This document shows, piece by piece, positions 40,907 to 48,955 of a stretch of DNA of 64,000 nt. Every line of letters begins with the position of its first letter. Position 1 is the first letter of the stretch. Location: NCBI RefSeq assembly GCF_004570875.1, contig NZ_SPQK01000005.1, positions 124,001 to 188,000 on the forward strand. The letters run 5' to 3'. Source of the DNA: Blastococcus sp. CT_GayMR16. GTDB taxonomy: Bacteria; Actinomycetota; Actinomycetes; Mycobacteriales; Geodermatophilaceae. Position numbers and translations under genes: made by a program. Under the pieces are notes generated by a model that was not told where the DNA came from, ran no database searches, and saw only the letters and a list, made by a program, of their open reading frames with translations.

Positions 40907-41452
40907 ATGCCGGTGGTCGAACTCGGCCCGGAGCGCTGTGACGCGCTCCTGGCGTTCTTCGCCGCGCTGCCCGAGGGGGATCTGACCTTCATCAAGGAGG
41001 AGGTCCACGACCCCGACACCGTCCGGTCGTGGGCGGCCGGCCCGGCGTCCGGCGGACGGTGGGTGGCCGTGGACGACAGCCGGGACGGCGCGGTGACCGG
41101 ATACGTCGCCGTCCGGCCGCTCCCCGGCTGGTCCGACCACGTCGGCGAGGTGCGGCTGGTCGTCGCGCCGACTTCCCGCGGGACCGGCCTGGGCCGGGAA
41201 CTGGCCCGGCACGCCCTGGTGCAGGCCGTGGAGTCCGGACTCTCGAAGCTGGTGGTCGAGATCGTCGCCGAGCAGGGCGGGGCGCTGGCCCTGTTCACCG
41301 AACTCGGTTTCACCGGCGAGGCGCTGCTGGTCGACCACATCCGCGACCGGAACGGGGACCTGCGCGACCTGATGGTGCTGGCCCACCACGTCCGCGACAC
41401 CTGGGCCGGGATGGACACCGTCGGCGTCGCGGACGAGCTCAGCTCTCGATGA
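40907..41452 (+). CDS. GNAT-family N-acetyltransferase
   Basis: 181-residue acetyltransferase fold: acetyl-CoA pyrophosphate loop VAPTSRGTGLGRELARHAL near 85, preceded by beta4 GEVRLVV, and LFTELGFTGEALL near the C terminus. It begins 1 nt after the phaC stop, so it belongs to the ligase-phaE-phaC operon; substrate and reason for this association are unknown. Its 3' end overlaps the convergent ABC-F gene by 14 bp. Confidence 0.85.
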   Translation: MPVVELGPERCDALLAFFAALPEGDLTFIKEEVHDPDTVRSWAAGPASGGRWVAVDDSRDGAVTGYVAVRPLPGWSDHVGEVRLVVAPTSRGTGLGRELARHALVQAVESGLSKLVVEIVAEQGGALALFTELGFTGEALLVDHIRDRNGDLRDLMVLAHHVRDTWAGMDTVGVADELSSR

Positions 41453-43076
41453 CCTTCCCGTCGGACACCTCGAGCCGGCGGGTGGTCTCGACGGACTCGA
41501 GCATCCGCCGGTCGTGGGTGACCAGCAGCAGCGTGCCCGTGTAGGCGGCCAGGGCCTCCTCGAGCTGCTCGATCGCGGGCAGGTCGAGGTGGTTCGTCGG
41601 CTCGTCGAGGACCAGCACGTTGATCCCCCGCGCCTGCAGGAGTGCCAGGGCCGCCCGCGTGCGCTCGCCCGGTGAGAGCGTCTCGGCCGGCCGGAGCACG
41701 TGGTCGGCGGTGAGCCCGAACTTCGCGAGCAGGGTCCGCACCTCCGACGTCGGCCAGTCCGGCACCTCGGCGGAGAACGCGTCCATCAGCTGCTCGGGCC
41801 CGAAGAAGCGTCCGCGTGCCTGGTCGATCTCCCCGACCTTCACGGCCGGGCCGAGCGACGCCGTCCCCTCGTCGAGCGGGATCCGGCCGAGCAGGGCGCC
41901 GAGCAGCGTCGACTTGCCAGAGCCGTTCCCCCCGGTGATGGCCAGCCGGTCGCCCCAGTCCACCTGCAGGTCGACCGGGCCGAGCGTGAAGTCGCCGCGG
42001 CGCACGACCGCCCCGCGCAGGGTCGCGACGACGGCGCCTGCCCGCGGGGCCGTGGCGATCTCCAGCCGCAGCTCCCACTCCTTGCGCGGCTCCTCGACCA
42101 CCTCGAGCCGCTCGATCCGGCGGTCGGTCTGCTTCGCCTTGGCGCCCTGCTTCTCCGACGACGCGCGGTTCTTCGCCTTGATGTGCTTGTCGCCGTCCTT
42201 GGACTTCTTGATCGAGTCGCGCACGCCCTTGGCCAGCCAGTTCCGCTGCATCCTGGCTCGCGCCTCCAGGCCCGCCTTCGTGTCGGCGTAGTCGTCGTAG
42301 GCCTCGCGGGCATGCCGCCGGGCGACGTCGCGCTCCACCAGGTAGGCGTCGTAGCCGCCGTCGTGGACGCGGACGAGCTGCTGGGCGAGGTCGAGCTCGA
42401 CGACCCGCGTGACCGTCTGCGCGAGGAACTCACGGTCGTGACTGACGACGACGATGCCGGCGCGGGAGTTCTCCACGAAGCGCTCCAGCTGGTCGAGCCC
42501 GGCGAGGTCGAGGTCGTTGGTGGGCTCGTCGAGCAGGAGGACGTCGTAGCGGGACAGCAGCAGTGCGGCCAGGCCCACCCGCGCCGCCTGCCCACCGGAC
42601 AGGCCCGTCGTGACGGCGTCCAGGGCGACGCCGGGGGCGACGTCGGCGACGACCTCGTCGGCCCGCTCCTCGAAGTCGGCGCCACCGAGGGCGAGCCAGC
42701 GCTCGAGCGCGTCGCCGTAGGTGTCGTCGGCGCCGTCCTCGCCCTCGGTGAGCCGGTCGGTGGCGTCGTCCATCGCGGCCTGGGCCGCGGCCACGCCGGT
42801 GCGGCGGGCCAGCGCGGCGAGCACGGTCTCCCCCGGTCGCCGCTCGGGCTCCTGCGGCAGGTAGCCGAGGGTGGCCGACGGCGGGCTGACGACGACGGTG
42901 CCGTCCTCGGGTGACAGTTCACCGGCCAGCGTGCGGAGCAGCGTCGACTTGCCCGCACCGTTGACGCCGACCAGGCCGACGACGTCACCGGGGGCGACGA
43001 CGAGATCCAGGCCGGAGAAGAGCACGCGGGCGCCGTGACCGGCCGCCAGTCCGCGCGCGACAAGAGTGGCACTCAC
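41439..43076 (-). CDS. ABC-F family ATPase
   Basis: 545-residue soluble protein with two ABC domains and no membrane region. Walker A GVNGAGKST (about 37-45) and GGNGSGKST; signatures LSGGQ and LSPGE; Walker B LLLDEPTNDLDL and LVLDEPTNHLDL. The linker is Lys-rich (KKSKDGDKHIKAKNRASSEK), resembling the P-site tRNA interaction motif region of ribosome-acting ABC-F proteins. Such proteins act in translation or give ribosome protection against antibiotics; which applies cannot be told. GTG start. Confidence 0.92.
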   Translation of the reverse strand: MSATLVARGLAAGHGARVLFSGLDLVVAPGDVVGLVGVNGAGKSTLLRTLAGELSPEDGTVVVSPPSATLGYLPQEPERRPGETVLAALARRTGVAAAQAAMDDATDRLTEGEDGADDTYGDALERWLALGGADFEERADEVVADVAPGVALDAVTTGLSGGQAARVGLAALLLSRYDVLLLDEPTNDLDLAGLDQLERFVENSRAGIVVVSHDREFLAQTVTRVVELDLAQQLVRVHDGGYDAYLVERDVARRHAREAYDDYADTKAGLEARARMQRNWLAKGVRDSIKKSKDGDKHIKAKNRASSEKQGAKAKQTDRRIERLEVVEEPRKEWELRLEIATAPRAGAVVATLRGAVVRRGDFTLGPVDLQVDWGDRLAITGGNGSGKSTLLGALLGRIPLDEGTASLGPAVKVGEIDQARGRFFGPEQLMDAFSAEVPDWPTSEVRTLLAKFGLTADHVLRPAETLSPGERTRAALALLQARGINVLVLDEPTNHLDLPAIEQLEEALAAYTGTLLLVTHDRRMLESVETTRRLEVSDGKVIES

Positions 43077-43144
43077 ACGACCCAGGGTCCCAAGCCTGTC
43101 ATCCGAGTTCCCGCCCGGGCTCAGTCGTGGGGTGCGGCGGTGTC

Positions 43145-44230
43145 CTAGTCGACCGTGCCCTGGTCGACGGGGTCCTTGTCGACGGTGTCCTCGTCGAAGG
43201 AGCCCTCCTCGTAGCCGCTCTCGTCGCGGGCGTCGTCGGTGGGGCGGCGGCGGACCAGCCACGGCTGCAGGTGGTCGTAGCCGCGGACCGACACCCGGTG
43301 CAGCGGGCGCACCTTGTAGCCGGGGCGGTCGCGCAGCCGCTCGGCGAGCTCCCGGTCGACCAGCAGCGTGTTCGGCCGGGCGAGCGACGTCAGCCGGCTG
43401 GCCAGGTTGACCACCGGTGAGTACACGTCCCCGAGCCGGGTGAGCACCGCGCCGTAGGCGGCACCGACGCGCAGCGGCGGCCGCTCGTCGGCCGCCCACA
43501 CCTCGGGCAGCTCGAGCCCGATCCCGACCGCGTCCTCGGCGCTCGCCGCGGTGAACAGCACGCCGTCCCCGACCGTCTTCACGACCCGGCCGTGGTGCCG
43601 GGCGATCACCTCGGCGGCGATGCTCTCGAAGTCCTCGATCATGGCGCCGAGTTCGCGCCCGCCCATGCCGCGGCTGCGGAAGGTGTAGCCGACCAGGTCG
43701 GCGAACCCGACCGCGAGCTCCCGGCGGTCGCCCTGCCCGGACGTGGCGGCGAGCAGCCGGTCGGCGTTGGCCGCGAGGTGCCGCCGCCAGACGTAGTCCT
43801 GCACCTCGCGCAGCCGCGGCAGCAACGCCTGGGCGGCCTCGACCGCTTCCTCCGCCGTCGCCCCTCTGCCGTCGGGGCCACCGGCGCGGAAGAGGGCGTC
43901 GGCGAGCATGTCGGTCTGCCAGTCGGCCAACCGCGACAGGGACTGCCCCATCGCGCGGGCGATGGACGCCTCGGACTCCGGCCCGACGAACCCGGAGTCG
44001 ATGAGGGTGGAGAGCACCCCGAGCGCCTCGACGTCGGCGTCGGTGAACGCGGGGTCGTCGTCCGCGGCGTCGGGGAAGCCGAGGGCACGCCAGAGCCGCT
44101 GGGTGCGCTCGGGCGCCATGCCGGCCAGCTCCGCGATCTGCAGCCGGGTATAGCGCCGGGGCCCGTGGAGCAACAGCCGCTCGAGCGCCTCGCGGGCGTC
44201 GGCGACCGCGCCCGGGTCGGGCTCCGTCAT
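43145..44230 (-). CDS. class III adenylate/guanylate cyclase with N-terminal regulatory domain
   Basis: 361 residues. The N-terminal half (1-170) is helical with a helix-turn-helix-like RYTRLQIAELAGMAPERTQR, resembling the regulatory domain of mycobacterial Rv1264-type cyclases. The C-terminal catalytic domain has VGFADLVGYTFRSR (first metal Asp), HGRVVKTVGDGVLF (second metal Asp), and DVYSPVVNLASRLTSLARP (Asp for base selection; Asn/Arg for transition state). Probably makes cAMP; Rv1264-like enzymes respond to pH, which is only an analogy here. The C-terminal tail is acidic with repeated VD pairs. Confidence 0.88.
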   Translation of the reverse strand: MTEPDPGAVADAREALERLLLHGPRRYTRLQIAELAGMAPERTQRLWRALGFPDAADDDPAFTDADVEALGVLSTLIDSGFVGPESEASIARAMGQSLSRLADWQTDMLADALFRAGGPDGRGATAEEAVEAAQALLPRLREVQDYVWRRHLAANADRLLAATSGQGDRRELAVGFADLVGYTFRSRGMGGRELGAMIEDFESIAAEVIARHHGRVVKTVGDGVLFTAASAEDAVGIGLELPEVWAADERPPLRVGAAYGAVLTRLGDVYSPVVNLASRLTSLARPNTLLVDRELAERLRDRPGYKVRPLHRVSVRGYDHLQPWLVRRRPTDDARDESGYEEGSFDEDTVDKDPVDQGTVD

Positions 44231-44243
44231 GCCGCCGTCGGCC

Positions 44244-44708
44244 TCAGCCGGTGGTGTGCACGACGAGGACGTCGCACTGGGAGCGGCGGGTGGCGTCGGC
44301 CGGCACCGAGCCGAGCAGGCGCCCCTTGATGCCCGCCAGGCCGCGGTTGCCGACCACGAGCAGGTCGGCGTTCTCACGGCGGACGACGTCCAGCAGCGCC
44401 TCGACCGGCGAGCCCTGCACCGCGACCGTCTTCACGTCCTTTGCGCCTGCCTGGGAGGCCCGCTCATGGGCGGTGCGCACGGTGTCCTCGGCCGGATGCG
44501 AGCCGACGACCTGGTAGGCCTCGTCGCGCAGGGTGTCCTGCGCCTGGGCCAGCTCGCGGTCGTCGGTGTCCGGGGGCAGGTACGCGCACGCGATCACGAG
44601 GGTCGCGCCGCAGGCTCCGGCCAGGGCGCCCGCGCGGGCCACGGCCCGCAGGGACGACTCCGACCCGTCGGTGCCGACGACGATCGTGCGGTACGCGCTC
44701 TCGCTCAC
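44244..44708 (-). CDS. universal stress protein (single UspA domain)
   Basis: 154 residues. IVVGTDGSESSLRAVARAGA at the N terminus and VVGNRGLAGIKGRLLGSVPA at the C terminus; the latter is the GxxG(x9)G(S/T) ATP-binding pattern, so this is probably an ATP-binding USP. GTG at 44708 with TAGAGT 7 nt upstream and no Shine-Dalgarno: probable leaderless transcript. Adjacent cyclase on the same strand (13 bp) suggests joint stress signalling, an inference. Confidence 0.92.
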   Translation of the reverse strand: MSESAYRTIVVGTDGSESSLRAVARAGALAGACGATLVIACAYLPPDTDDRELAQAQDTLRDEAYQVVGSHPAEDTVRTAHERASQAGAKDVKTVAVQGSPVEALLDVVRRENADLLVVGNRGLAGIKGRLLGSVPADATRRSQCDVLVVHTTG

Positions 44709-44832
44709 GGCGCGCACTCTATGTGACCGTGTGCCGGGAGACACCCCGAGATCATCGACGTCCGGGCATGCCCGCCGCAGTGGGAACCGCCCAGGTCCGA
44801 CGCCCGCCGCTTCGCGAACAGGACACGCCCGC

Positions 44833-46056
44833 ATGCCCGAACCCGGCACGAGTTCCCCCAGCGCGCTCCTGCGCCGTGCCCGGTTCGCGGTGGGCGCGTG
44901 CTTCTTCGTCAACGCGGTCCTCTACGCCAACCTGGTGCCGCGGTTCCCGGAGGTGAAGGCCGAGCTGGGGCTGTCGAACGTCTCCCTCGGCACCGCCCTG
45001 GCCGCTCTCCCGCTGGGGGCGCTCCTGGCCGGCCTGTCCTCGGCCGTGTTCATCCGCCGGTTCGGCTCGGCTCGGGTGGCCTCCTACGGGCTCCTCCTGC
45101 TCGCGGCGGCGGTGTGGGCGGCGGCCGCGGCGCCGAACTGGCTCCTGCTGGCTGCGGCGCTCCTGTGCGCCGGCGCGCTCGACGCCGTGGTGGACGTGGC
45201 GCAGAACGCCCACGGGCTGCGCGTCCAGCGGCTCTACGGGCGCTCGATCCTCAACGCCTTCCACGGCATCTGGAGCATCGGCGCGGTCACCGGAGGCCTG
45301 CTCGGTTCGGCCGCCGCCGGGCTGGGCGTGCCGCTGGAGGTGCACCTCGCCGTCGTCGGGGTGGTGTTCGGCGTGCCGGCGCTGCTCGGCCCCCGGGCGC
45401 TGCTCGCCGGGCCCGACGACGCCGACCGCGACGGCCCGGAGGGGGACGCCGCCGACCCCGGAAGCGGCCGACCGGCCGCGTCCCGGCCGGTCCGGCGGGC
45501 AGCCTTCGGCGCCATGGCGGCCCTCGGCGTCCTGGCCATCTGCGGCGCGTTCGTCGAGGACGCCGGCGCGTCCTGGAGCGCGCTGTACCTCCGCGACGAA
45601 CTCGCCGCCGGGGCGGCCCTGGCCGGTCTGGGCTTCGTGGCCCTGCAGGCCGCGATGACGCTCGGCCGGCTCACCGGTGACCGGGCCGTCGACCGGTTCG
45701 GCCAGCGCCGGGTCGTGCGGGCGGGCGGCGCACTGACCGCCGCCGGCATGGGGCTCGCACTCGCCGTGCCATCGATCCCCGTCACGCTGCTGGGTTTCGC
45801 TCTCGCCGGACTCGGCGTGGCGACGCTCGTGCCGGCCGTCTACCACGCCGCCGACGAGCTCCCGGGCCTCCCCCGGGGGCTGGGACTGGCGGTCGTGAAC
45901 TGGCTGCTGCGCATCGGCTTCCTGGTGTCGCCGCCGCTCATCGGCTTCGTCGCCGACGCCACGAGCCTGCGCGTCGCCCTGCTGACCGTCGTCGTCGCCG
46001 GGGTCGGCGCGCTCACGTTCGGGCGGGTCCTCCCGCGCACGGTGAATTCCGGCTGA
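44833..46056 (+). CDS. MFS transporter
   Basis: 407-residue membrane transporter with about 12 helices (for example YGLLLLAAAVWAAAAAPNWL and a SIPVTLLGFALAGLGVATLV helix), a central hydrophilic loop rich in Asp/Gly and the second-half motif TGDRAVDRFGQRRVVRAGG between helices. NAFHGIWSIGAVTGGLLGS fits the fucose permease-like MFS branch often annotated as drug or sugar transporters; substrate unknown. ATG start in a weak context. Confidence 0.88.
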   Translation: MPEPGTSSPSALLRRARFAVGACFFVNAVLYANLVPRFPEVKAELGLSNVSLGTALAALPLGALLAGLSSAVFIRRFGSARVASYGLLLLAAAVWAAAAAPNWLLLAAALLCAGALDAVVDVAQNAHGLRVQRLYGRSILNAFHGIWSIGAVTGGLLGSAAAGLGVPLEVHLAVVGVVFGVPALLGPRALLAGPDDADRDGPEGDAADPGSGRPAASRPVRRAAFGAMAALGVLAICGAFVEDAGASWSALYLRDELAAGAALAGLGFVALQAAMTLGRLTGDRAVDRFGQRRVVRAGGALTAAGMGLALAVPSIPVTLLGFALAGLGVATLVPAVYHAADELPGLPRGLGLAVVNWLLRIGFLVSPPLIGFVADATSLRVALLTVVVAGVGALTFGRVLPRTVNSG

Positions 46057-46109
46057 ACACCGGTCGACCACGCCGCGCCGGCGGCACGCCACGGCCCCGG
46101 GGGCTCCCG

Positions 46110-47183
46110 ATGGGCGGCCCCGGTGCGCTTGGATGGGGCGAGCCACCCGATGCGACGACCCTATTCGACGACCCTATTCGACGACGAGGAGTTCCCATTC
46201 CCACGGCCAGCACCGCCCTCGGCAGCAAGACGGCCGGCTCAGGCCGGCTCGAGGTCCGCGGACTCAGCAAGTCCTTCGGGTCCGTCCAGGCCGTCTCCGA
46301 CCTGAGCTTCACCGTGGAACCCGGGTCGGTGACCGGCTTCCTCGGCCCCAACGGGGCCGGGAAGACCACGACCCTGCGCATGGTCCTGGGGCTCATGCAC
46401 CCCGACGCGGGGACGGCGACCTTCGACGGCACGCCCTACGCGCACCTGCCCGCGCCGCTGCGCACCGTCGGCGCCGTCCTCGAGACCGCCTTCCACCCCG
46501 CGCGCTCGGGCCGCAACCATCTACGCGTCTACTGCCGCGCCGCGGGTTTCCCGCTGTCCCGCGCCGACGAGGTGCTCGTCCAGGTCGGCCTCGCCGAGGC
46601 GGGCAAGCGCCGCGCCGGCGGCTACTCCCTCGGCATGCGCCAGCGGCTGGCGCTGGCCACCGCCCTGCTGGGCGACCCCGCCGTCCTCGTCCTGGACGAG
46701 CCGGCGAACGGCCTGGACCCCGAGGGCATCCAGTGGCTGCGCGGGTTCCTCCGCCACCTGGCCCACGACCAGGGCCGGACGATCCTGGTGTCCAGTCACC
46801 TGCTGTCGGAGGTGGAGCAGACGGTCGACCGCGTGGTCATCGTCGGCGCCGGCCGGCTCGTGCGTGAGGGCTCGATGGAGCAGCTCCGCTCGGGTGCCGA
46901 CGGGGCGGGCACGGTGCTCGTCCGCAGCCCCGAGATCGCGCGGCTGGCCGAGGTGCTGACCTCGGGCGGCAGCAGCGTCAGCCAGGCGGACGGCGCACTC
47001 ACCGTCACCGGCTCCACGCCCGCGGAGGTCGGCCACCGCGCCTTCACCGCCGGCATCGAGCTGCACGAGCTTCGCCCGCACACCAGTGGTCTCGAGGAGA
47101 TCTACTTCCAGCTCACCAGCGGCCGGGAGCAGTTCGCCGCCCCGCCCGCCGGTACCCCTGTCGCCCCGGAGGCCACCCGATGA
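46110..47183 (+). CDS. ABC transporter ATP-binding protein (drug/ABC-2 type), start uncertain
   Basis: ATPase of an ABC-2 exporter: FLGPNGAGKTTTLRM (Walker A), GYSLGMRQRLALA signature, LVLDEPANGLDPEG (Walker B) and VSSHLLSEVEQT (H-loop), plus a C-terminal regulatory extension. Homology begins near LEVRGLSKSFGSVQ. The only standard in-frame start upstream is ATG 46110, giving a non-homologous leader of about 45 residues without a good ribosome-binding site. An AGGAG lies 5 nt before an in-frame ATT at 46197, which would be a rare start. A 13-bp tandem repeat between them puts the ATG at 46150 out of frame. Overlaps the permease by ATGA. Confidence 0.88.
   Translation: MGGPGALGWGEPPDATTLFDDPIRRRGVPIPTASTALGSKTAGSGRLEVRGLSKSFGSVQAVSDLSFTVEPGSVTGFLGPNGAGKTTTLRMVLGLMHPDAGTATFDGTPYAHLPAPLRTVGAVLETAFHPARSGRNHLRVYCRAAGFPLSRADEVLVQVGLAEAGKRRAGGYSLGMRQRLALATALLGDPAVLVLDEPANGLDPEGIQWLRGFLRHLAHDQGRTILVSSHLLSEVEQTVDRVVIVGAGRLVREGSMEQLRSGADGAGTVLVRSPEIARLAEVLTSGGSSVSQADGALTVTGSTPAEVGHRAFTAGIELHELRPHTSGLEEIYFQLTSGREQFAAPPAGTPVAPEATR
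46153..46185 (+). repeat. 13-bp tandem repeat at the 5' end of the ABC ATPase gene
   Basis: CGACGACCCTATT occurs twice in tandem (46153-46165, 46166-46178) and then the first seven bases again. 13 is not a multiple of three, so unit number changes the frame joining ATG 46150 to the ATPase. With the two units present ATG 46150 is out of frame; three units would bring it in frame. Confidence 0.85.
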
Positions 47184-47935
47184 TCCGCCTGGTGCGCGCG
47201 GAATGGACCAAGCTCTTCACCACCAAGGTATGGATCGGCCTACTGCTCGGGGCCTGCGTCCTGGTGGGCGGTTTCGCCGCGCTGCTGACGGGCTTCGCGG
47301 GCAACGCCGACAGCGGTATCCCACCGGTCGGCACCGAGGGGTTCGAGGAGATCGCCCTCGCCCAGGCCACCAACGCGACCGTGCTGGCGCTGATCCTGGG
47401 CATCATCGGGATGACGCAGGAGTACCGGCACCGGACCGCCACGCCGACGTTCCTGGCCGAGCCCCGCCGGTGGCGGGTCGTGGTCGCCAAGATCATCGCG
47501 TACGCGCTCGCCGCCGTGCCGTTCGCGCTCGTCGCACTGGCCGTGAACGTCCTGGTCGTGAGCGTCTACGCCGGCGCCCGGGGTGCCGCGCCGTCGCTCA
47601 CCGGACACAACCTCGAGGTGCTCTCCAGCTCGGGCCTGGCGCTGGTCATCTACGCACTGATCGGTGTCGGGATCGGCGCCCTGCTGCGCAACCAGGTGGG
47701 CGCGATCGTCGGAGGGCTGGTGTACCTCTTCGTCGTCGAGCCGGTGATCCGGTCGATCCCCGCGACGTCGGGTGCCTACAAGTGGATGCCCGGGGGTGCG
47801 CTGGAGGCCATGACGGCGACGTTCCAGGGACCCGACCTGCTCGGCGCCTGGGAAGGCGGCCTGCTGCTGGTCGGTTACGGTCTGCTGGCTGCCCTGCTGG
47901 GCACGCTCCTGGCGGTCCGGCGCGACGTCGTCTGA
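47180..47935 (+). CDS. ABC-2 type transporter permease
   Basis: 251 residues with six hydrophobic segments, e.g. WIGLLLGACVLVGGFAALL, ALAAVPFALVALAVNVLVV, AGHDQGD-free loop, ALVIYALIGVGIGALL and VGGLVYLFVVEPVI. It starts with an amphipathic MIRLVRAEWTKLFTTK, typical for ABC-2 permeases of the Streptomyces/Mycobacterium type. ATG overlaps the ATPase stop, so the two form a heterodimeric exporter. Substrate unknown. Confidence 0.9.
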   Translation: MIRLVRAEWTKLFTTKVWIGLLLGACVLVGGFAALLTGFAGNADSGIPPVGTEGFEEIALAQATNATVLALILGIIGMTQEYRHRTATPTFLAEPRRWRVVVAKIIAYALAAVPFALVALAVNVLVVSVYAGARGAAPSLTGHNLEVLSSSGLALVIYALIGVGIGALLRNQVGAIVGGLVYLFVVEPVIRSIPATSGAYKWMPGGALEAMTATFQGPDLLGAWEGGLLLVGYGLLAALLGTLLAVRRDVV

Positions 47936-47980
47936 ACGAGGACGCCGTCCCCCCATCGCACTCCAGGACAGGATTTCCGC

Positions 47981-48790
47981 GTGACCACTCGCATGACCGT
48001 CCAACGACTGGGCCGGCTCATCGCCGCCGGCGACGTCGACGCCGTCCGGACCGCCGTGCAGTCCTCCCCCGCCCTCCTCACCCGCACCGTCGAGCGGGAC
48101 GGGCAGGGCGGCTGGACGCCGCTGCACGTCGCCGTCGCCGAGGGACAGCCGGACGTCGTCCGCGTCCTCGTGGAGGCCGGCGCAGACCTGACCGCGCACA
48201 CGGAGTTCAACCGGACGCCGCTGCACGTGGCCCTGCAGCTCCACCCGGAGCTGATGCCCGTCCTGCGCGAACTCGGGGCCCAGGTGGACGCGCCGAGCGC
48301 TGCCTACCTCGGGGACGTCGACCAGCTCACCCGCCACCTCGACGAGGGCGCCGACCCCGGCAGCCGCACCAGCGGCGCCGACCTGCTGTCGTGGGCCGCG
48401 TTCGGGGGAGCCGAGACCACCGCGAAGCTCCTCCTCCAGCGGGGCGCCGACGCCAACACCGGCGCGCTGCACTTCGCCGCCGGCGGCGCACGGCTGGACC
48501 TGGTGCGCCTGCTGCTGGATGCGGGCGCCGACGTGAACCGCCGCGACCCCACCACTGGCCGCACCCCGCTGCACGCAGCGGTGGCCGCCGGGTCCGCCGG
48601 CGACGCGCCGGAGATCGTGAAGGTGCTGCTCGAGACCGGCGCCGACGTGAACGCGACGACCCACGACGGCGCCAGCGCCCTGGACATGAGCCACGTGGCC
48701 GCAGCGCTGCATCGCCGGAACGACGCCGGTCAGGCCACCGGCCACGACGCCCTCGCCGACCTGCTCGTCGCCCACGGCGCCAAGGAGTAG
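47981..48790 (+). CDS. ankyrin-repeat protein
   Basis: 269 residues of about eight ankyrin repeats; clear units are GGWTPLHVAVAEGQPDVVRV, TPLHVALQLHPELMPVLREL, ALHFAAGGARLDLVRLLLDA and TPLHAAVAAGSAGDAPEIVK. No signal peptide and no other domain, so a cytosolic protein-interaction module. GTG start. It follows the ABC-2 permease by 45 bp in the same direction; co-transcription is possible but its partner is unknown. Confidence 0.9.
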   Translation: MTTRMTVQRLGRLIAAGDVDAVRTAVQSSPALLTRTVERDGQGGWTPLHVAVAEGQPDVVRVLVEAGADLTAHTEFNRTPLHVALQLHPELMPVLRELGAQVDAPSAAYLGDVDQLTRHLDEGADPGSRTSGADLLSWAAFGGAETTAKLLLQRGADANTGALHFAAGGARLDLVRLLLDAGADVNRRDPTTGRTPLHAAVAAGSAGDAPEIVKVLLETGADVNATTHDGASALDMSHVAAALHRRNDAGQATGHDALADLLVAHGAKE

Positions 48791-48861
48791 TGCTCCGGGC
48801 GCCGTGCCCGACCGCACCCGCGGGCGTCCCGGCGCACCCGGTCTGCAGGGCGGACCGGGCG

Positions 48862-48867
48862 TAGACT
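48862..48867 (+). promoter_or_regulatory. -10-like TAGACT upstream of kgd
   Basis: TAGACT 88 bp before the kgd GTG, in a short non-coding interval. No clear -35. The implied leader is about 80 nt. Low-confidence promoter. Confidence 0.4.
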
Positions 48868-48955
48868 CGACACCCGGTTGAGCCGTGCCGTCACGGCCCC
48901 GCCACCCGATGCACTGACGACGCAGCCCACAGAGACGAAGAAGGCACTCCACCCC

